Part shown: piece by piece, positions 1-7,402 of the stretch
How the letters are laid out: every line of letters starts with the position of its first letter
Numbering within the stretch: position 1 is the stretch's first letter
DNA from: an uncultured Clostridia bacterium
Lineage (GTDB): Bacteria; Bacillota; Clostridia; Oscillospirales; Oscillospiraceae
NCBI GenBank assembly: GCA_945918315.1
Contig: CAMEIK010000016.1
Span: 1-12,085 of the forward strand
Reading direction: 5' to 3'
DNA length: 12,085 nucleotides
Program-made: the position numbers and the translations under genes
The notes under the pieces: generated by a model
The model's input: the letters and a program-made list of their open reading frames with translations, nothing else
The model's database searches: none
Told to the model about the DNA's origin: nothing

Positions 1-74
1 AAATTCCAATATGTCGTTTCACGGAAGGAAGCCGACAAGCACATTGGATGATTTGTCAATTGCGCGGAGGGCGA

Positions 75-92
75 TTCCGGCCTGTGCCGGAA
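75..92. repeat. Perfect 7-bp inverted repeat upstream of rpoZ
   Basis: TTCCGGC and GCCGGAA flank a 4-base CTGT spacer, giving an 18-base dyad that would fold into a compact GC-rich hairpin. On the + strand it is followed by AAAAATTGCC rather than a T run, and on the - strand the exit side is also not T-rich, so it does not look like a standard intrinsic terminator in either direction. It ends 12 bases before the probable extended -10 element of rpoZ and so covers the -35 region. It could be a regulator-binding site, a weak terminator of an upstream gene, or chance. No protein-binding assignment is possible from the sequence. Confidence 0.5.
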
Positions 93-104
93 AAATTGCC
101 CCTG

Positions 105-113
105 TGATAGAAT
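105..113 (+). promoter_or_regulatory. Probable extended -10 promoter for rpoZ operon
   Basis: TGATAGAAT matches an extended -10 element: TG, one base, then TAGAAT, which is one mismatch from TATAAT. The -35 region is poor (GTGCCG at 84-89, 18-base spacing, three of six consensus positions), which is common for extended -10 promoters. Transcription would start near 120, leaving a short leader before the rpoZ ribosome-binding site. It is the only promoter-like element I could find for the nine-gene run downstream, although transcription from an upstream gene is also possible. Confidence 0.4.
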
Positions 114-143
114 ATAGATTACTGAATTTTGGAGGAATGAATT

Positions 144-347
144 ATGCTTTATCCACCTGTCGCGGATTTGCTGAAAAAGGTTGACAGCCGGTATCTTCTG
201 GTGAATGTGGTTGCCAAGCGGGCCCGTCAGATTGCCGAGGAGGCCGAGGAGCTTCACGAGGACCTGCCGGAGAAGCCTGTGACCATGGCCATCCATGAAG
301 TTGCCGACGGCGAGCTGTCCGGCTATATGAAGGAAGAATATAAGTAA
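144..347 (+). CDS. rpoZ: DNA-directed RNA polymerase subunit omega
   Basis: This 67-residue protein is the small omega subunit, which binds the beta' subunit and helps RNA polymerase assemble and stay stable in the cytoplasm. The N-terminal half reads like the family core: PPVADLLKKVDSRYLLVNVVAKRARQI, shown here as segments PPVADLLKKVDSRY (residues 4-17) and AKRARQI (about 24-30), followed by PVTMAIHEVADGEL (about 45-58), equivalent to the conserved P-V-T-x-A-x-x-E-(I/V)-x-x-G stretch. The length suits Firmicutes omega proteins. The ATG follows a strong GGAGG at 131-135 with 8 bases of spacing. priA starts 20 bases after the stop, whereas many Firmicutes carry coaBC at that position. Confidence 0.9.
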   Translation: MLYPPVADLLKKVDSRYLLVNVVAKRARQIAEEAEELHEDLPEKPVTMAIHEVADGELSGYMKEEYK

Positions 348-367
348 GCGAAAGAGGGAGGCCCCGC

Positions 368-2815
368 ATGATAGCAAAAATTGCCGTGGAAGCGGCCTCC
401 TTTGCCATTGATAAACCCTATTCCTACCGCGTCCCGGAGGGGATGGCCCTGCAGCCCGGTCACCGGGTCCGCGTGAACTTTGGCAGGGGCAGCCGAATCA
501 CCGAGGGCGTGGTGCTGGCAATCGAAGACGGAGATGAGACGGGACTGAAGGCAGTGGAGGCACCTCTGGAGGAGACCCCCCTGCTTACGGTTTTGCAGCT
601 CCGTCTTGCGGCATTTCTCAGGGAACGGTATTTCTGCACCTTTTACGACGCGGTTCGTCTTATGCTCCCGGCGGGAGCCTGGTTCCGGGTCCGCAGTACC
701 TTTTCGCTGACCGATGACCGGAGCTGGAGGGAAAGGAAGCCACGGAAGGCTGGGGCCGAAGAGGTCCTGCTCCGGCTGGAGGAGCTGGGCGGTACGGCGG
801 ATGCCCCGGCGCTGCGCCAGGTAATCCCCGACGAGGAACAGCTGGGAAGCCTGCTTTCCTATCTGCTGCAAAAGAAGTGGGTCTCAGGGGAAAAGGAGTA
901 TATCCGGCGAACCGGGGACAAAACTGAACGGGTGGCGTCACTCGCGGTCAGTACCGAGGAGGCCATGGAATTTGCCGCTTCCCGCCCCAAAAGCGCGGCC
1001 ATGCAAAAAAGCGTACTGGAATTGCTGTGCGGCGTTGGCAGCGCGGCGGTGAAGGACATCCTCTACTATACCGGCGCCTCCGCCGCCACGGTGAACCGGC
1101 TGGAAAAGCTGGGCTACCTGACCCTGAGCCAGCGTGCGGTGCTCCGGTGCAGCGAAATCAAGCCCGCCGTCCTGGAAGGCCCCCTGGTATTAAACGAAGA
1201 ACAGCAGCAATGCTTTGAAGGCCTTTTGGAACAGATGGGGCGGCAGACCCCCGGCGCTGCCCTGCTGTACGGCGTAACCGGCTCGGGAAAAACCTCGGTC
1301 TATATCCGGCTGATTCAGCAGTGCCTGAACCGGGGCGGAAGCGCCATGCTTCTGGTTCCGGAGATTGCCCTGACACCCCAGCTTCTGGGACTGCTTACCG
1401 CCTGGTTTCATGACCTGGTGGCGGTGCTTCACAGCAGTCTCGGCGAAGGGGAACGGTATGACCAGTGGAACCGGGTCCGCCGGGGAGAGGCCAGAGTGGT
1501 GGTTGGCACCCGTTCGGCGGTGTTTGCCCCCTGCGAAACCCTGGGGCTCATCATTCTGGACGAAGAGCATGAGCATTCCTATAAATCGGAAATGAACCCC
1601 CGGTACAGTGCCAGGGAAGTGGCCCTGTGGCGGGGAATCCGGGAGAAGGCTTTGGTGGTGCTGGGGTCTGCCACCCCCGCCATCGAGACCATGTACCATG
1701 CCAGGCAGGGGGATTACACCCTCTACACCCTGCGCCGCCGGTTCAACGGGCGGCCCCTTCCCCAGGTGGAAATTGTGGACATGACCCAGGAGCTTCGCCA
1801 GGGAAACGATACCTCCCTGAGCATTCCCCTCCGGGAAGGAATCCTGGAAACAAAGGAAGCGGGGAAGCAGGCAATTCTGCTCTTAAACCGCCGGGGAAAC
1901 AGCCGGGCCCTTGTCTGCGTGGACTGCGGAAAAGCGCCGGAGTGCCCCCGGTGCAGTGTCCGCCTGACCTACCACAGCGCCAACAACCGGCTCATGTGTC
2001 ACTACTGCGGCTACTCCCAGCCCGTGCCCGACCGGTGCCCCGACTGCGGCGGTCCTCTGAAGACCATCGGCACCGGAACCCAGAAGGTCCAGCGGGAGCT
2101 TGCGGAGCTGTTTCCCGATATGCAGGTCCGGCGGATGGATGCCGATACCGTCAGCGCGGTGAATACCCACGAAAAGCTCCTGTCCGAATTCCAGACCGGA
2201 GAAGATACGGTGCTGCTGGGTACCCAGATGGTTGCCAAGGGCCTGAACCTGCCTCGGGTAACCCTGGTTGGCGTGCTGGACGCGGATATGAGCCTGTACA
2301 CCGGCGGCTACCGGGCCGGGGAGATGACCTTCGACCTGATCACCCAGGTGGTGGGCCGGGCCGGTCGGGGCGACAGTGCCGGCAGAGCCATTTTACAGAC
2401 CATGACCCCCGGGCATACCGTGCTTCGTCTGGCGGCGGAGCAGGACTACGACAGCTTCTTTGATTTGGAGCTGCGGCTGCGCCGGGTGCAGAACGCGCCC
2501 CCCTTCGCTGACTTTGCCATGGTCACCTTCCAGGGTGAGGAGGAAACTCAGGTGCTGCGCTCCGCGGTGAAATTCCGGGACAGCCTGCTTTCCTGCCTGG
2601 CCCAGCCGGAATATGGGGAGGAAAACGTCCGGTGTCTGGGGCCTGCCCCCTGCCCGGTGCCCAAAATTAACTACCATTTCCGCTACCGGCTGACGGTGAA
2701 CTGCCGTCTGAACCGGAAACTCCGGCAGCTGCTGGCGTATTTGCTGCGGCAGTTTGGCCTGGACAAGGCCAGCCGGGGCGTTACCGCCTTTGTGGATGTA
2801 AACGGATTTGAATAA
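368..2815 (+). CDS. priA: Primosomal protein N' (replication-restart helicase PriA)
   Basis: PriA is the superfamily 2 DNA helicase that recognises stalled or collapsed forks and reloads the replicative helicase. The 815-residue length is close to that of B. subtilis PriA. The N-terminal about 105 residues resemble the 3'-end-binding domain (AVEAASFAIDKPYSYRVP). The Walker A motif GVTGSGKT lies at residues 302-309 and the Walker B box DEEH at 398-401. An eight-cysteine zinc-binding insert begins at C517 (CVDCG, CPRC, CHYCG, CPDCGG) and runs to about 560. Helicase lobe 2 has GTQMVAKGLN from residue 618 and GRAGRG at 663-668. The ATG follows GGGAGG at 356-361 with a 6-base spacer. No missing motif or frameshift is visible. 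It sits directly upstream of def, as in many Firmicutes. Confidence 0.97.
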   Translation: MIAKIAVEAASFAIDKPYSYRVPEGMALQPGHRVRVNFGRGSRITEGVVLAIEDGDETGLKAVEAPLEETPLLTVLQLRLAAFLRERYFCTFYDAVRLMLPAGAWFRVRSTFSLTDDRSWRERKPRKAGAEEVLLRLEELGGTADAPALRQVIPDEEQLGSLLSYLLQKKWVSGEKEYIRRTGDKTERVASLAVSTEEAMEFAASRPKSAAMQKSVLELLCGVGSAAVKDILYYTGASAATVNRLEKLGYLTLSQRAVLRCSEIKPAVLEGPLVLNEEQQQCFEGLLEQMGRQTPGAALLYGVTGSGKTSVYIRLIQQCLNRGGSAMLLVPEIALTPQLLGLLTAWFHDLVAVLHSSLGEGERYDQWNRVRRGEARVVVGTRSAVFAPCETLGLIILDEEHEHSYKSEMNPRYSAREVALWRGIREKALVVLGSATPAIETMYHARQGDYTLYTLRRRFNGRPLPQVEIVDMTQELRQGNDTSLSIPLREGILETKEAGKQAILLLNRRGNSRALVCVDCGKAPECPRCSVRLTYHSANNRLMCHYCGYSQPVPDRCPDCGGPLKTIGTGTQKVQRELAELFPDMQVRRMDADTVSAVNTHEKLLSEFQTGEDTVLLGTQMVAKGLNLPRVTLVGVLDADMSLYTGGYRAGEMTFDLITQVVGRAGRGDSAGRAILQTMTPGHTVLRLAAEQDYDSFFDLELRLRRVQNAPPFADFAMVTFQGEEETQVLRSAVKFRDSLLSCLAQPEYGEENVRCLGPAPCPVPKINYHFRYRLTVNCRLNRKLRQLLAYLLRQFGLDKASRGVTAFVDVNGFE

Positions 2816-2829
2816 GGAGAACGACAGAT

Positions 2830-3306
2830 ATGGGACTTCGAAGGATTTTTACGGATCAGGACCCCGCGCTTCACAAGGTTTGCAGACCGGTGGAGAAGTT
2901 TGACTGGCGGCTGCGTAAGCTGCTGGACGATATGAAAGAAACGCTGGTGGACGCCGAGGGCGTGGGCCTGGCGGCCCCCCAGGTGGGAATTCTCCGCCGG
3001 GTGGTGGTTGTGGACACCGGCGAGGAGATTCTGGAGCTGGTGAACCCCACCCTGGTGGAAACCTCCGGGGAGCAGTGCGGGCCGGAGGGCTGCCTCAGTG
3101 TGCCGGGAAAATACGGCCTGGTGAAGCGGCCCAACTATGCCAGGGTCCGGGCCCAGGACCGGGACGGAAACTGGTTTGAGGCGGAGGGCGAGGAGCTGAT
3201 TGCCCGGTGCTTCTGCCATGAGCTGGACCACCTGGACGGCATCCTGTATACGGAAGTGATGGAACGGTTCCTGACGGACGAGGAATTGAGAGCGGACGAA
3301 GGGTGA
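2830..3306 (+). CDS. def: Peptide deformylase
   Basis: This cytoplasmic metalloenzyme (usually Fe2+) removes the formyl group from the N-terminal methionine of new proteins. All three signature motifs are present: GVGLAAPQ at residues 44-51, EGCLS at 86-90 and HELDH at 130-134. The metal ligands are therefore C88, H130 and H134, with E131 as the catalytic acid. At 158 residues it fits the shorter deformylase class. The start is supported by AAGGAGA at 2814-2820, which overlaps the priA stop codon. fmt, which adds the formyl group this enzyme removes, follows after 31 bases. It is the only gene between priA and rsgA that lies in a different reading frame from the rest. Confidence 0.97.
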   Translation: MGLRRIFTDQDPALHKVCRPVEKFDWRLRKLLDDMKETLVDAEGVGLAAPQVGILRRVVVVDTGEEILELVNPTLVETSGEQCGPEGCLSVPGKYGLVKRPNYARVRAQDRDGNWFEAEGEELIARCFCHELDHLDGILYTEVMERFLTDEELRADEG

Positions 3307-3337
3307 GTTTTGCCCGCTGCGTGGCTGGAGGAACAAC

Positions 3338-4249
3338 ATGCGTATTGTTTTTATGGGCACCCCGGATATCGCGGCGGTGTGCCTGGACAGAATTTTGAAA
3401 GACGGCTTTGAGGTGGTTGGCGTATACACCCAGCCGGACCGGCCCCGGGGCAGGGGAATGAAGCTGACGGCCTCTCCCGTAAAGGTACTGGCCCAGAGCG
3501 CCGGAATCCCCGTGTTCCAGCCGGATTCCTTCCGGGAGGAAGAAACGGTGGAGGAGCTTCGGGCATTGAAGCCGGACATCTGCGCGGTGGTGGCCTATGG
3601 GCGGATTCTCCCCCAGAAGGTGCTGGACATCCCCAGGTACGGCTGCGTCAATATCCACGCCAGCCTGCTGCCCAGATACCGGGGCTCCGCGCCCTACCAG
3701 TGGGCGGTGCTGAACGGGGAGAAGGAGACCGGGGTTACCGCCATGTATCTGGTGCGGGAAATGGACGCCGGGGACATGATCGACGCGGTGCGCACCCCCA
3801 TCGGAGAAAACGAGACGGCGGGGGCGCTTCTGGACCGGCTGGCCCAGCTGGGGGCCGGGCTTCTGAGCAAGACACTCGGCCGGTTCGCCGCCCAGGGGAT
3901 TCTTCCCGCCCAGGCCCAGGACCCGGCCCAGGTGAGCTTCGCCCCCATGCTGGACAAATCCTTCTGCCCCATTGACTGGACAAAGCCCGCGGAGCAGGTT
4001 CATAACCAGGTCCGGGGCCTGAACCCCTGGCCCGTGGCCACCATGACGTTGGGGGGTAAGCTGTTTAAGGTCCATGAAACGGTTCTTTCGGAGGGCCGGG
4101 GAACCCCGGGTGAGGTCCTGGGGCTGACGAAGACCGGACTGCGCATCGCCTGCGGCCAGGGCGCGGTGGAGATCCGCAGTCTCCAGGCCGAGGGCGGAAA
4201 ACGGATGGGCGCCGTGGATTACTTCCGGGGCCACCCCCTGGAAACCTGA
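3338..4249 (+). CDS. fmt: Methionyl-tRNA formyltransferase
   Basis: Fmt transfers a formyl group from 10-formyltetrahydrofolate to the methionine on initiator tRNA, preparing it for translation initiation. The N-terminal Rossmann-like domain opens with RIVFMGTPDIA. The catalytic core contains NIHASLLPRYRGSAP from residue 105 and EMDAGDM at 141-147, so N105, H107 and D143 correspond to the catalytic Asn, His and Asp known from E. coli Fmt. The C-terminal about 95 residues, including NQVRGLNPWPVA, form the tRNA-binding domain. At 303 residues it is near full family length. GGAGG at 3327-3331 precedes the ATG by 6 bases. The TGA stop is followed at once by the rsmB ATG, with no intergenic base. 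Confidence 0.97.
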   Translation: MRIVFMGTPDIAAVCLDRILKDGFEVVGVYTQPDRPRGRGMKLTASPVKVLAQSAGIPVFQPDSFREEETVEELRALKPDICAVVAYGRILPQKVLDIPRYGCVNIHASLLPRYRGSAPYQWAVLNGEKETGVTAMYLVREMDAGDMIDAVRTPIGENETAGALLDRLAQLGAGLLSKTLGRFAAQGILPAQAQDPAQVSFAPMLDKSFCPIDWTKPAEQVHNQVRGLNPWPVATMTLGGKLFKVHETVLSEGRGTPGEVLGLTKTGLRIACGQGAVEIRSLQAEGGKRMGAVDYFRGHPLET

Positions 4250-5560
4250 ATGGGCGCCCGGGAGACGGCGCTGAACGCGCTGATGGCCTGCAGAGTGGGC
4301 GGCGCCTGGGTCAACGAGGCGGTGAAGGAGCTTTCCGCCCGGGACCGGCTGGAAAGCCGGGACGCTGCCCTGGCTGCCCGGCTGTGCTACGGTGTGGTGC
4401 AGAACCGGGCCAGACTGGACTTTTATCTGAATCAGCTCTGCCATGGGAAGAAGCTTCACCCGGTGGTGCGGGATGTGCTGCACATGGGACTGTACCAGAT
4501 TCTTGACATGGACAGAATTCCGGCAAGCGCGGCGGTAAACGAAGCCGTGGCGCTGACGAAAAAATATTGTCCCGGCCAGCCCAGGGCGCCGGGACTGGTC
4601 AACGGTGTCCTCCGGGCGGCAATCCGTTCCAAGGGGACGCTGAAAGAACCTACCTCGTATGAAGAAAAATACAGCCATCCCGGGGAGCTGGTTTCCTTGC
4701 TGAAGCAGGCCCTGCCGAAGGGTATGCTGGAACCCATGCTCATCGCGGATAACGAGGCGCCGCCGCTTTTCGTGCAGGTGAACACCACCAGAACCACAGG
4801 CGCGGAATTGGTCGAAAGACTGGCGTCCCAGGGGGTAACGGCGAGGCCCCACCCCTGGTGCCCCGATTGTCTGACCTTGGCGTCCTCCGGGCGGCTGGAG
4901 CAGCTGCAGGCCTTCCGGGAAGGACTTCTGTATGTGCAGGACCCGGCTTCCCGGCTGAGCGTATTGTGTGCGGGTCTTCCCGAGACGGGAGCGCGGGTAT
5001 TGGACTGCTGCGCGGCACCCGGGGGCAAAAGCTTTGCCGCGGCCATGGCCATGGGGGGCAGGGGAGAGATTCTTTCCTGCGACATTCACCCCCACAAAAT
5101 CGACTTGATCCGGGCGGGAGCGGAGCGGCTGGGCTTCCGGAATATCGAACCCATGCTGTCTGACGCGTCCGCCTACAACCCCGAATGGGAAAAGAGCATG
5201 GACGCGGTCATCGCGGATGTGCCCTGTTCGGGCCTGGGAATCATCCGGAAGAAACCGGATATCCGGTATAAAAACCTGAAAGAGACCCAGGAGCTTCCGG
5301 CGCTGCAAAAGGAAATTCTCGCGAATGTGTCCCGGTATGTCCGGCCGGGCGGGGTGCTGATGTACTCTACCTGTACGGTGCTGCCCCGGGAGAATGAGCA
5401 GGTGATTGAGGCTTTCCTGGGAGAGCATCCGGACTTTCAGCCGGAAAGGCTGACGCTGCCCGGGGTGTTCCCGCCCAACGAAACGGGAATGCTGACCCTC
5501 ATTCCCGGTCAGTACGATACCGACGGTTTCTTTATCTGCCGGCTTCGCCGGAAACACTGA
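4250..5560 (+). CDS. rsmB: 16S rRNA (cytosine(967)-C(5))-methyltransferase RsmB
   Basis: RsmB methylates C967 (E. coli numbering) of 16S rRNA using S-adenosylmethionine. Residues 1 to about 130 form a NusB-like RNA-binding domain (ARETALNALMACRVGGAW, then ARLCYGVVQNR). The rest is a Rossmann-type methyltransferase: YSHPGELV at 141-148, the AdoMet-binding motif LDCCAAPGGKS at about 251-261, the PC motif DVPCSGLG with C326, and the TC motif YSTCTVLPRENEQVI with C375. C375 should be the nucleophile and C326 the residue that helps release product, by analogy with E. coli C389 and C325. Only a weak TGGAA precedes the ATG, and the fmt stop abuts it (TGA-ATG), so translation probably relies on reinitiation. 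It is full length at 436 residues. Confidence 0.96.
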   Translation: MGARETALNALMACRVGGAWVNEAVKELSARDRLESRDAALAARLCYGVVQNRARLDFYLNQLCHGKKLHPVVRDVLHMGLYQILDMDRIPASAAVNEAVALTKKYCPGQPRAPGLVNGVLRAAIRSKGTLKEPTSYEEKYSHPGELVSLLKQALPKGMLEPMLIADNEAPPLFVQVNTTRTTGAELVERLASQGVTARPHPWCPDCLTLASSGRLEQLQAFREGLLYVQDPASRLSVLCAGLPETGARVLDCCAAPGGKSFAAAMAMGGRGEILSCDIHPHKIDLIRAGAERLGFRNIEPMLSDASAYNPEWEKSMDAVIADVPCSGLGIIRKKPDIRYKNLKETQELPALQKEILANVSRYVRPGGVLMYSTCTVLPRENEQVIEAFLGEHPDFQPERLTLPGVFPPNETGMLTLIPGQYDTDGFFICRLRRKH

Positions 5561-5587
5561 GCCCAGAAACCAATCAGGAGGTAAGCC

Positions 5588-6628
5588 ATGAATCTTCGGT
5601 CCCTGACGCTGGCAGAGCTGGCGGACCTTCTCAAAACCATGGGACAGCCCGCTTTTCGGGCAAAGCAGGTCTACACCTGGCTCCACCGGGGCATCCGCGG
5701 CTATGACGAGATGACGGATCTGCCCAAGACGCTGCGGGCGGCGCTGGCGGAGCAGTACCCTCTCTATACCCCCCAGGCGGTGCGCAGGCAGGAATCCGCC
5801 CGGGATGGCACTATTAAATATCTCTGGCGCTTATCCGACGGCAACTGCGTGGAAACGGTGCTTATGCGCTACCACTACGGAAACACCGTATGCATTTCCA
5901 CGGAGGTGGGCTGCCGGATGGGCTGCGCCTTCTGCGCTTCTACCCTTGGCGGGCTGGTGCGGCGGCTGGAGCCGGCGGAAATGCTGGACCAGGTGCTCTT
6001 TACCCAACTGGATTCCGGCCTTCCCATTTCCCATATCGTGCTTATGGGCATCGGCGAACCCCTGGACAATTTTGACAATGTCCTCAAATTTCTGGAGAAT
6101 GTGAACAGCCCCCTGGGCCTCAATATCTCCATGCGCCATATCAGCCTTTCCACCTGCGGTCTTGTGCCGAAGATCGATGCCCTGGCGGAAAAGAAGCTGC
6201 AGCTGACCCTGTCCGTTTCCCTCCACGCGCCCAATGATTCGGTGCGGGACAGGATTATGCCGGTGAACCGGGCATATCCCATGGAGGAACTGCTGGCTGC
6301 CTGCCGTCGGTATTATGCCGCTACTTCCAGGCGGATCTCCTTTGAGTATGCCATGATTGCCGGGGTGAACGATACTCCGGCGGCGGCCCGGGAGCTGCTG
6401 GAACGGATGCGGGGGCTTCCTGCCCATTTTAACTTGATCCCTCTGAACCGGGTGGAGGAAAGTCCTCTGAAGCCCAGCTCCCGGGGAGCGGTGGCGGAAT
6501 TCCAGAGAATATTGGAGCAGGGCGGCATCCCTGCCACGGTCCGCAGAACCCTGGGCGGAGACATTGACGCCTCCTGCGGCCAGCTGAGAAGAAAATACAA
6601 CCGGTCCGTGAAGGGACAGGAAGAATAA
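5588..6628 (+). CDS. rlmN: Dual-specificity 23S rRNA/tRNA adenine-C2 methyltransferase RlmN (radical SAM)
   Basis: RlmN is a radical SAM enzyme that methylates C2 of A2503 in 23S rRNA and A37 of some tRNAs. The cluster motif CRMGCAFC places the [4Fe-4S] ligands at C109, C113 and C116. C102, seven residues earlier, matches E. coli C118, and C330 in DIDASCGQLR matches the methyl-carrying C355, so the whole methyl-transfer apparatus is present. The SAM-binding GEPL-type motif MGIGEPLDN lies at 153-161. The N-terminal accessory domain (about 1-85) has the usual QPAFRAKQVYTWLHRG segment. Its 346 residues match the family. AGGAGGT at 5576-5582 gives a strong start. It lies between rsmB and the prpC/prkC pair, the usual Firmicutes order. 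Confidence 0.97.
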   Translation: MNLRSLTLAELADLLKTMGQPAFRAKQVYTWLHRGIRGYDEMTDLPKTLRAALAEQYPLYTPQAVRRQESARDGTIKYLWRLSDGNCVETVLMRYHYGNTVCISTEVGCRMGCAFCASTLGGLVRRLEPAEMLDQVLFTQLDSGLPISHIVLMGIGEPLDNFDNVLKFLENVNSPLGLNISMRHISLSTCGLVPKIDALAEKKLQLTLSVSLHAPNDSVRDRIMPVNRAYPMEELLAACRRYYAATSRRISFEYAMIAGVNDTPAAARELLERMRGLPAHFNLIPLNRVEESPLKPSSRGAVAEFQRILEQGGIPATVRRTLGGDIDASCGQLRRKYNRSVKGQEE

Positions 6629-6649
6629 TTCGGAAAGGAGCGGCTTACC

Positions 6650-7381
6650 ATGCAGTATTGGGGCCTGACAGATCCGGGAAGTGTCCGAAAACAGAATCAG
6701 GACGCCTATCAGATTGCGCAGCTGGATAAGAAAAGCTTGTTGTGCGTTGTCTGCGACGGCATGGGGGGCGCGAAATCCGGAAACATTGCCAGCTCTCTGG
6801 CGGTGGATGTGTTCGTCCAGGAGGTTCAGCGCCGGTGGAGTCCCGGCACGGATTGGGACAAGGCGGACCAGATCCTCCGCAGCGCGGTGAAGCTTGCCAA
6901 TTTCACCGTCTATGACCAGGCAAAACAGTTTGAAGAGTTTGACGGCATGGGCACCACCCTGGTGGCGGCGCTCATCCGGGGCCGGAAGGTCACCATTGTC
7001 AATGTGGGAGACAGCCGGGCCTACGGCATCACCGAAAACGGCATCCGTCTGCTTACCCGGGACCACAGCCTGGTGCAGCTGATGGTGGAGCGGGGGGAGC
7101 TGCGGCCGGAGCTTGCCAAGTCCTACCCGGGCAAAAACCTCATCACCCGGGCCGTCGGCACCGAGGCGGTAGTCCTGTGTGACATGTTCCGCCAGGAGCT
7201 TCAGCGGGGGGATTTCCTGCTGCTGTGCTCCGATGGTCTGAGCAATATGATGGACGATCAGGAAATCCTGTTTGAGGTGGTCCACGGTGTCAACAAGGGC
7301 CGCTGCTGCCAGCGGCTGCTGGAGATCGCCAAGACCCGGGGTGCCCCGGATAATGTGACCAGTGTGCTGGTCGCGCTGTAA
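6650..7381 (+). CDS. prpC: PP2C-family Ser/Thr protein phosphatase (PrpC/Stp type)
   Basis: This metal-dependent (Mn2+/Mg2+) cytoplasmic phosphatase removes phosphate from Ser/Thr residues and reverses the action of the adjacent PrkC kinase. The PP2C motifs are in order: GSVRKQNQDAY at residues 10-20, VVCDGMGG at 33-40 with D36 and G37 in the metal site, NVGDSRAYGI at 118-127, SDGLSNMM at 194-201 with D195, and APDNVTSVLV at 232-241 with D234. The first motif has NQD where many relatives have NED. At 243 residues it has the minimal catalytic length, with no membrane segment. AAGGAG at 6635-6640 precedes the ATG. The kinase gene begins 21 bases after the stop. Confidence 0.96.
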   Translation: MQYWGLTDPGSVRKQNQDAYQIAQLDKKSLLCVVCDGMGGAKSGNIASSLAVDVFVQEVQRRWSPGTDWDKADQILRSAVKLANFTVYDQAKQFEEFDGMGTTLVAALIRGRKVTIVNVGDSRAYGITENGIRLLTRDHSLVQLMVERGELRPELAKSYPGKNLITRAVGTEAVVLCDMFRQELQRGDFLLLCSDGLSNMMDDQEILFEVVHGVNKGRCCQRLLEIAKTRGAPDNVTSVLVAL

Positions 7382-7390
7382 ACCGGTTGA

Positions 7391-7396
7391 AAGGAG
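7391..7396 (+). promoter_or_regulatory. Ribosome-binding site that decides the prkC start
   Basis: AAGGAG lies 6 bases before a TTG at 7403 but 12 bases before the next in-frame candidate, ATG at 7409. The shorter spacing favours the TTG. The two choices differ by only two residues. Confidence 0.6.
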
Positions 7397-7402
7397 CTAT
7401 TC

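Noticed and set aside
1-51. Possible 3' end of an upstream gene such as gmk
   Set aside because: One frame runs 16 codons to a TGA at 49-51, but the residues do not convincingly match a guanylate kinase C-terminus, and the stretch is too short to assign.
2-184. An unbroken frame running from the window edge into rpoZ
   Set aside because: It would overlap the strong rpoZ ribosome-binding site and start, has no recognisable content, and is best explained by chance.
1627-2463. A 278-codon + strand frame inside priA
   Set aside because: The translation is Gly/Pro/Arg-rich with no domain, while the overlapping priA frame carries the zinc site and helicase motifs.
5533-5552. CCGGC-TTC-GCCGG hairpin near the end of rsmB
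   Set aside because: It lies inside the coding sequence, has only a 5-bp stem and no following T run, so it is not supported as a terminator.
3095-5686. An 863-codon open frame on the - strand
   Set aside because: It is in register with fmt and rsmB and is explained by the same codon bias; no recognisable domain or ribosome-binding site.
5831-7285. A 484-codon open frame on the - strand
   Set aside because: It mirrors rlmN and prpC codon by codon and has no protein-like features of its own.
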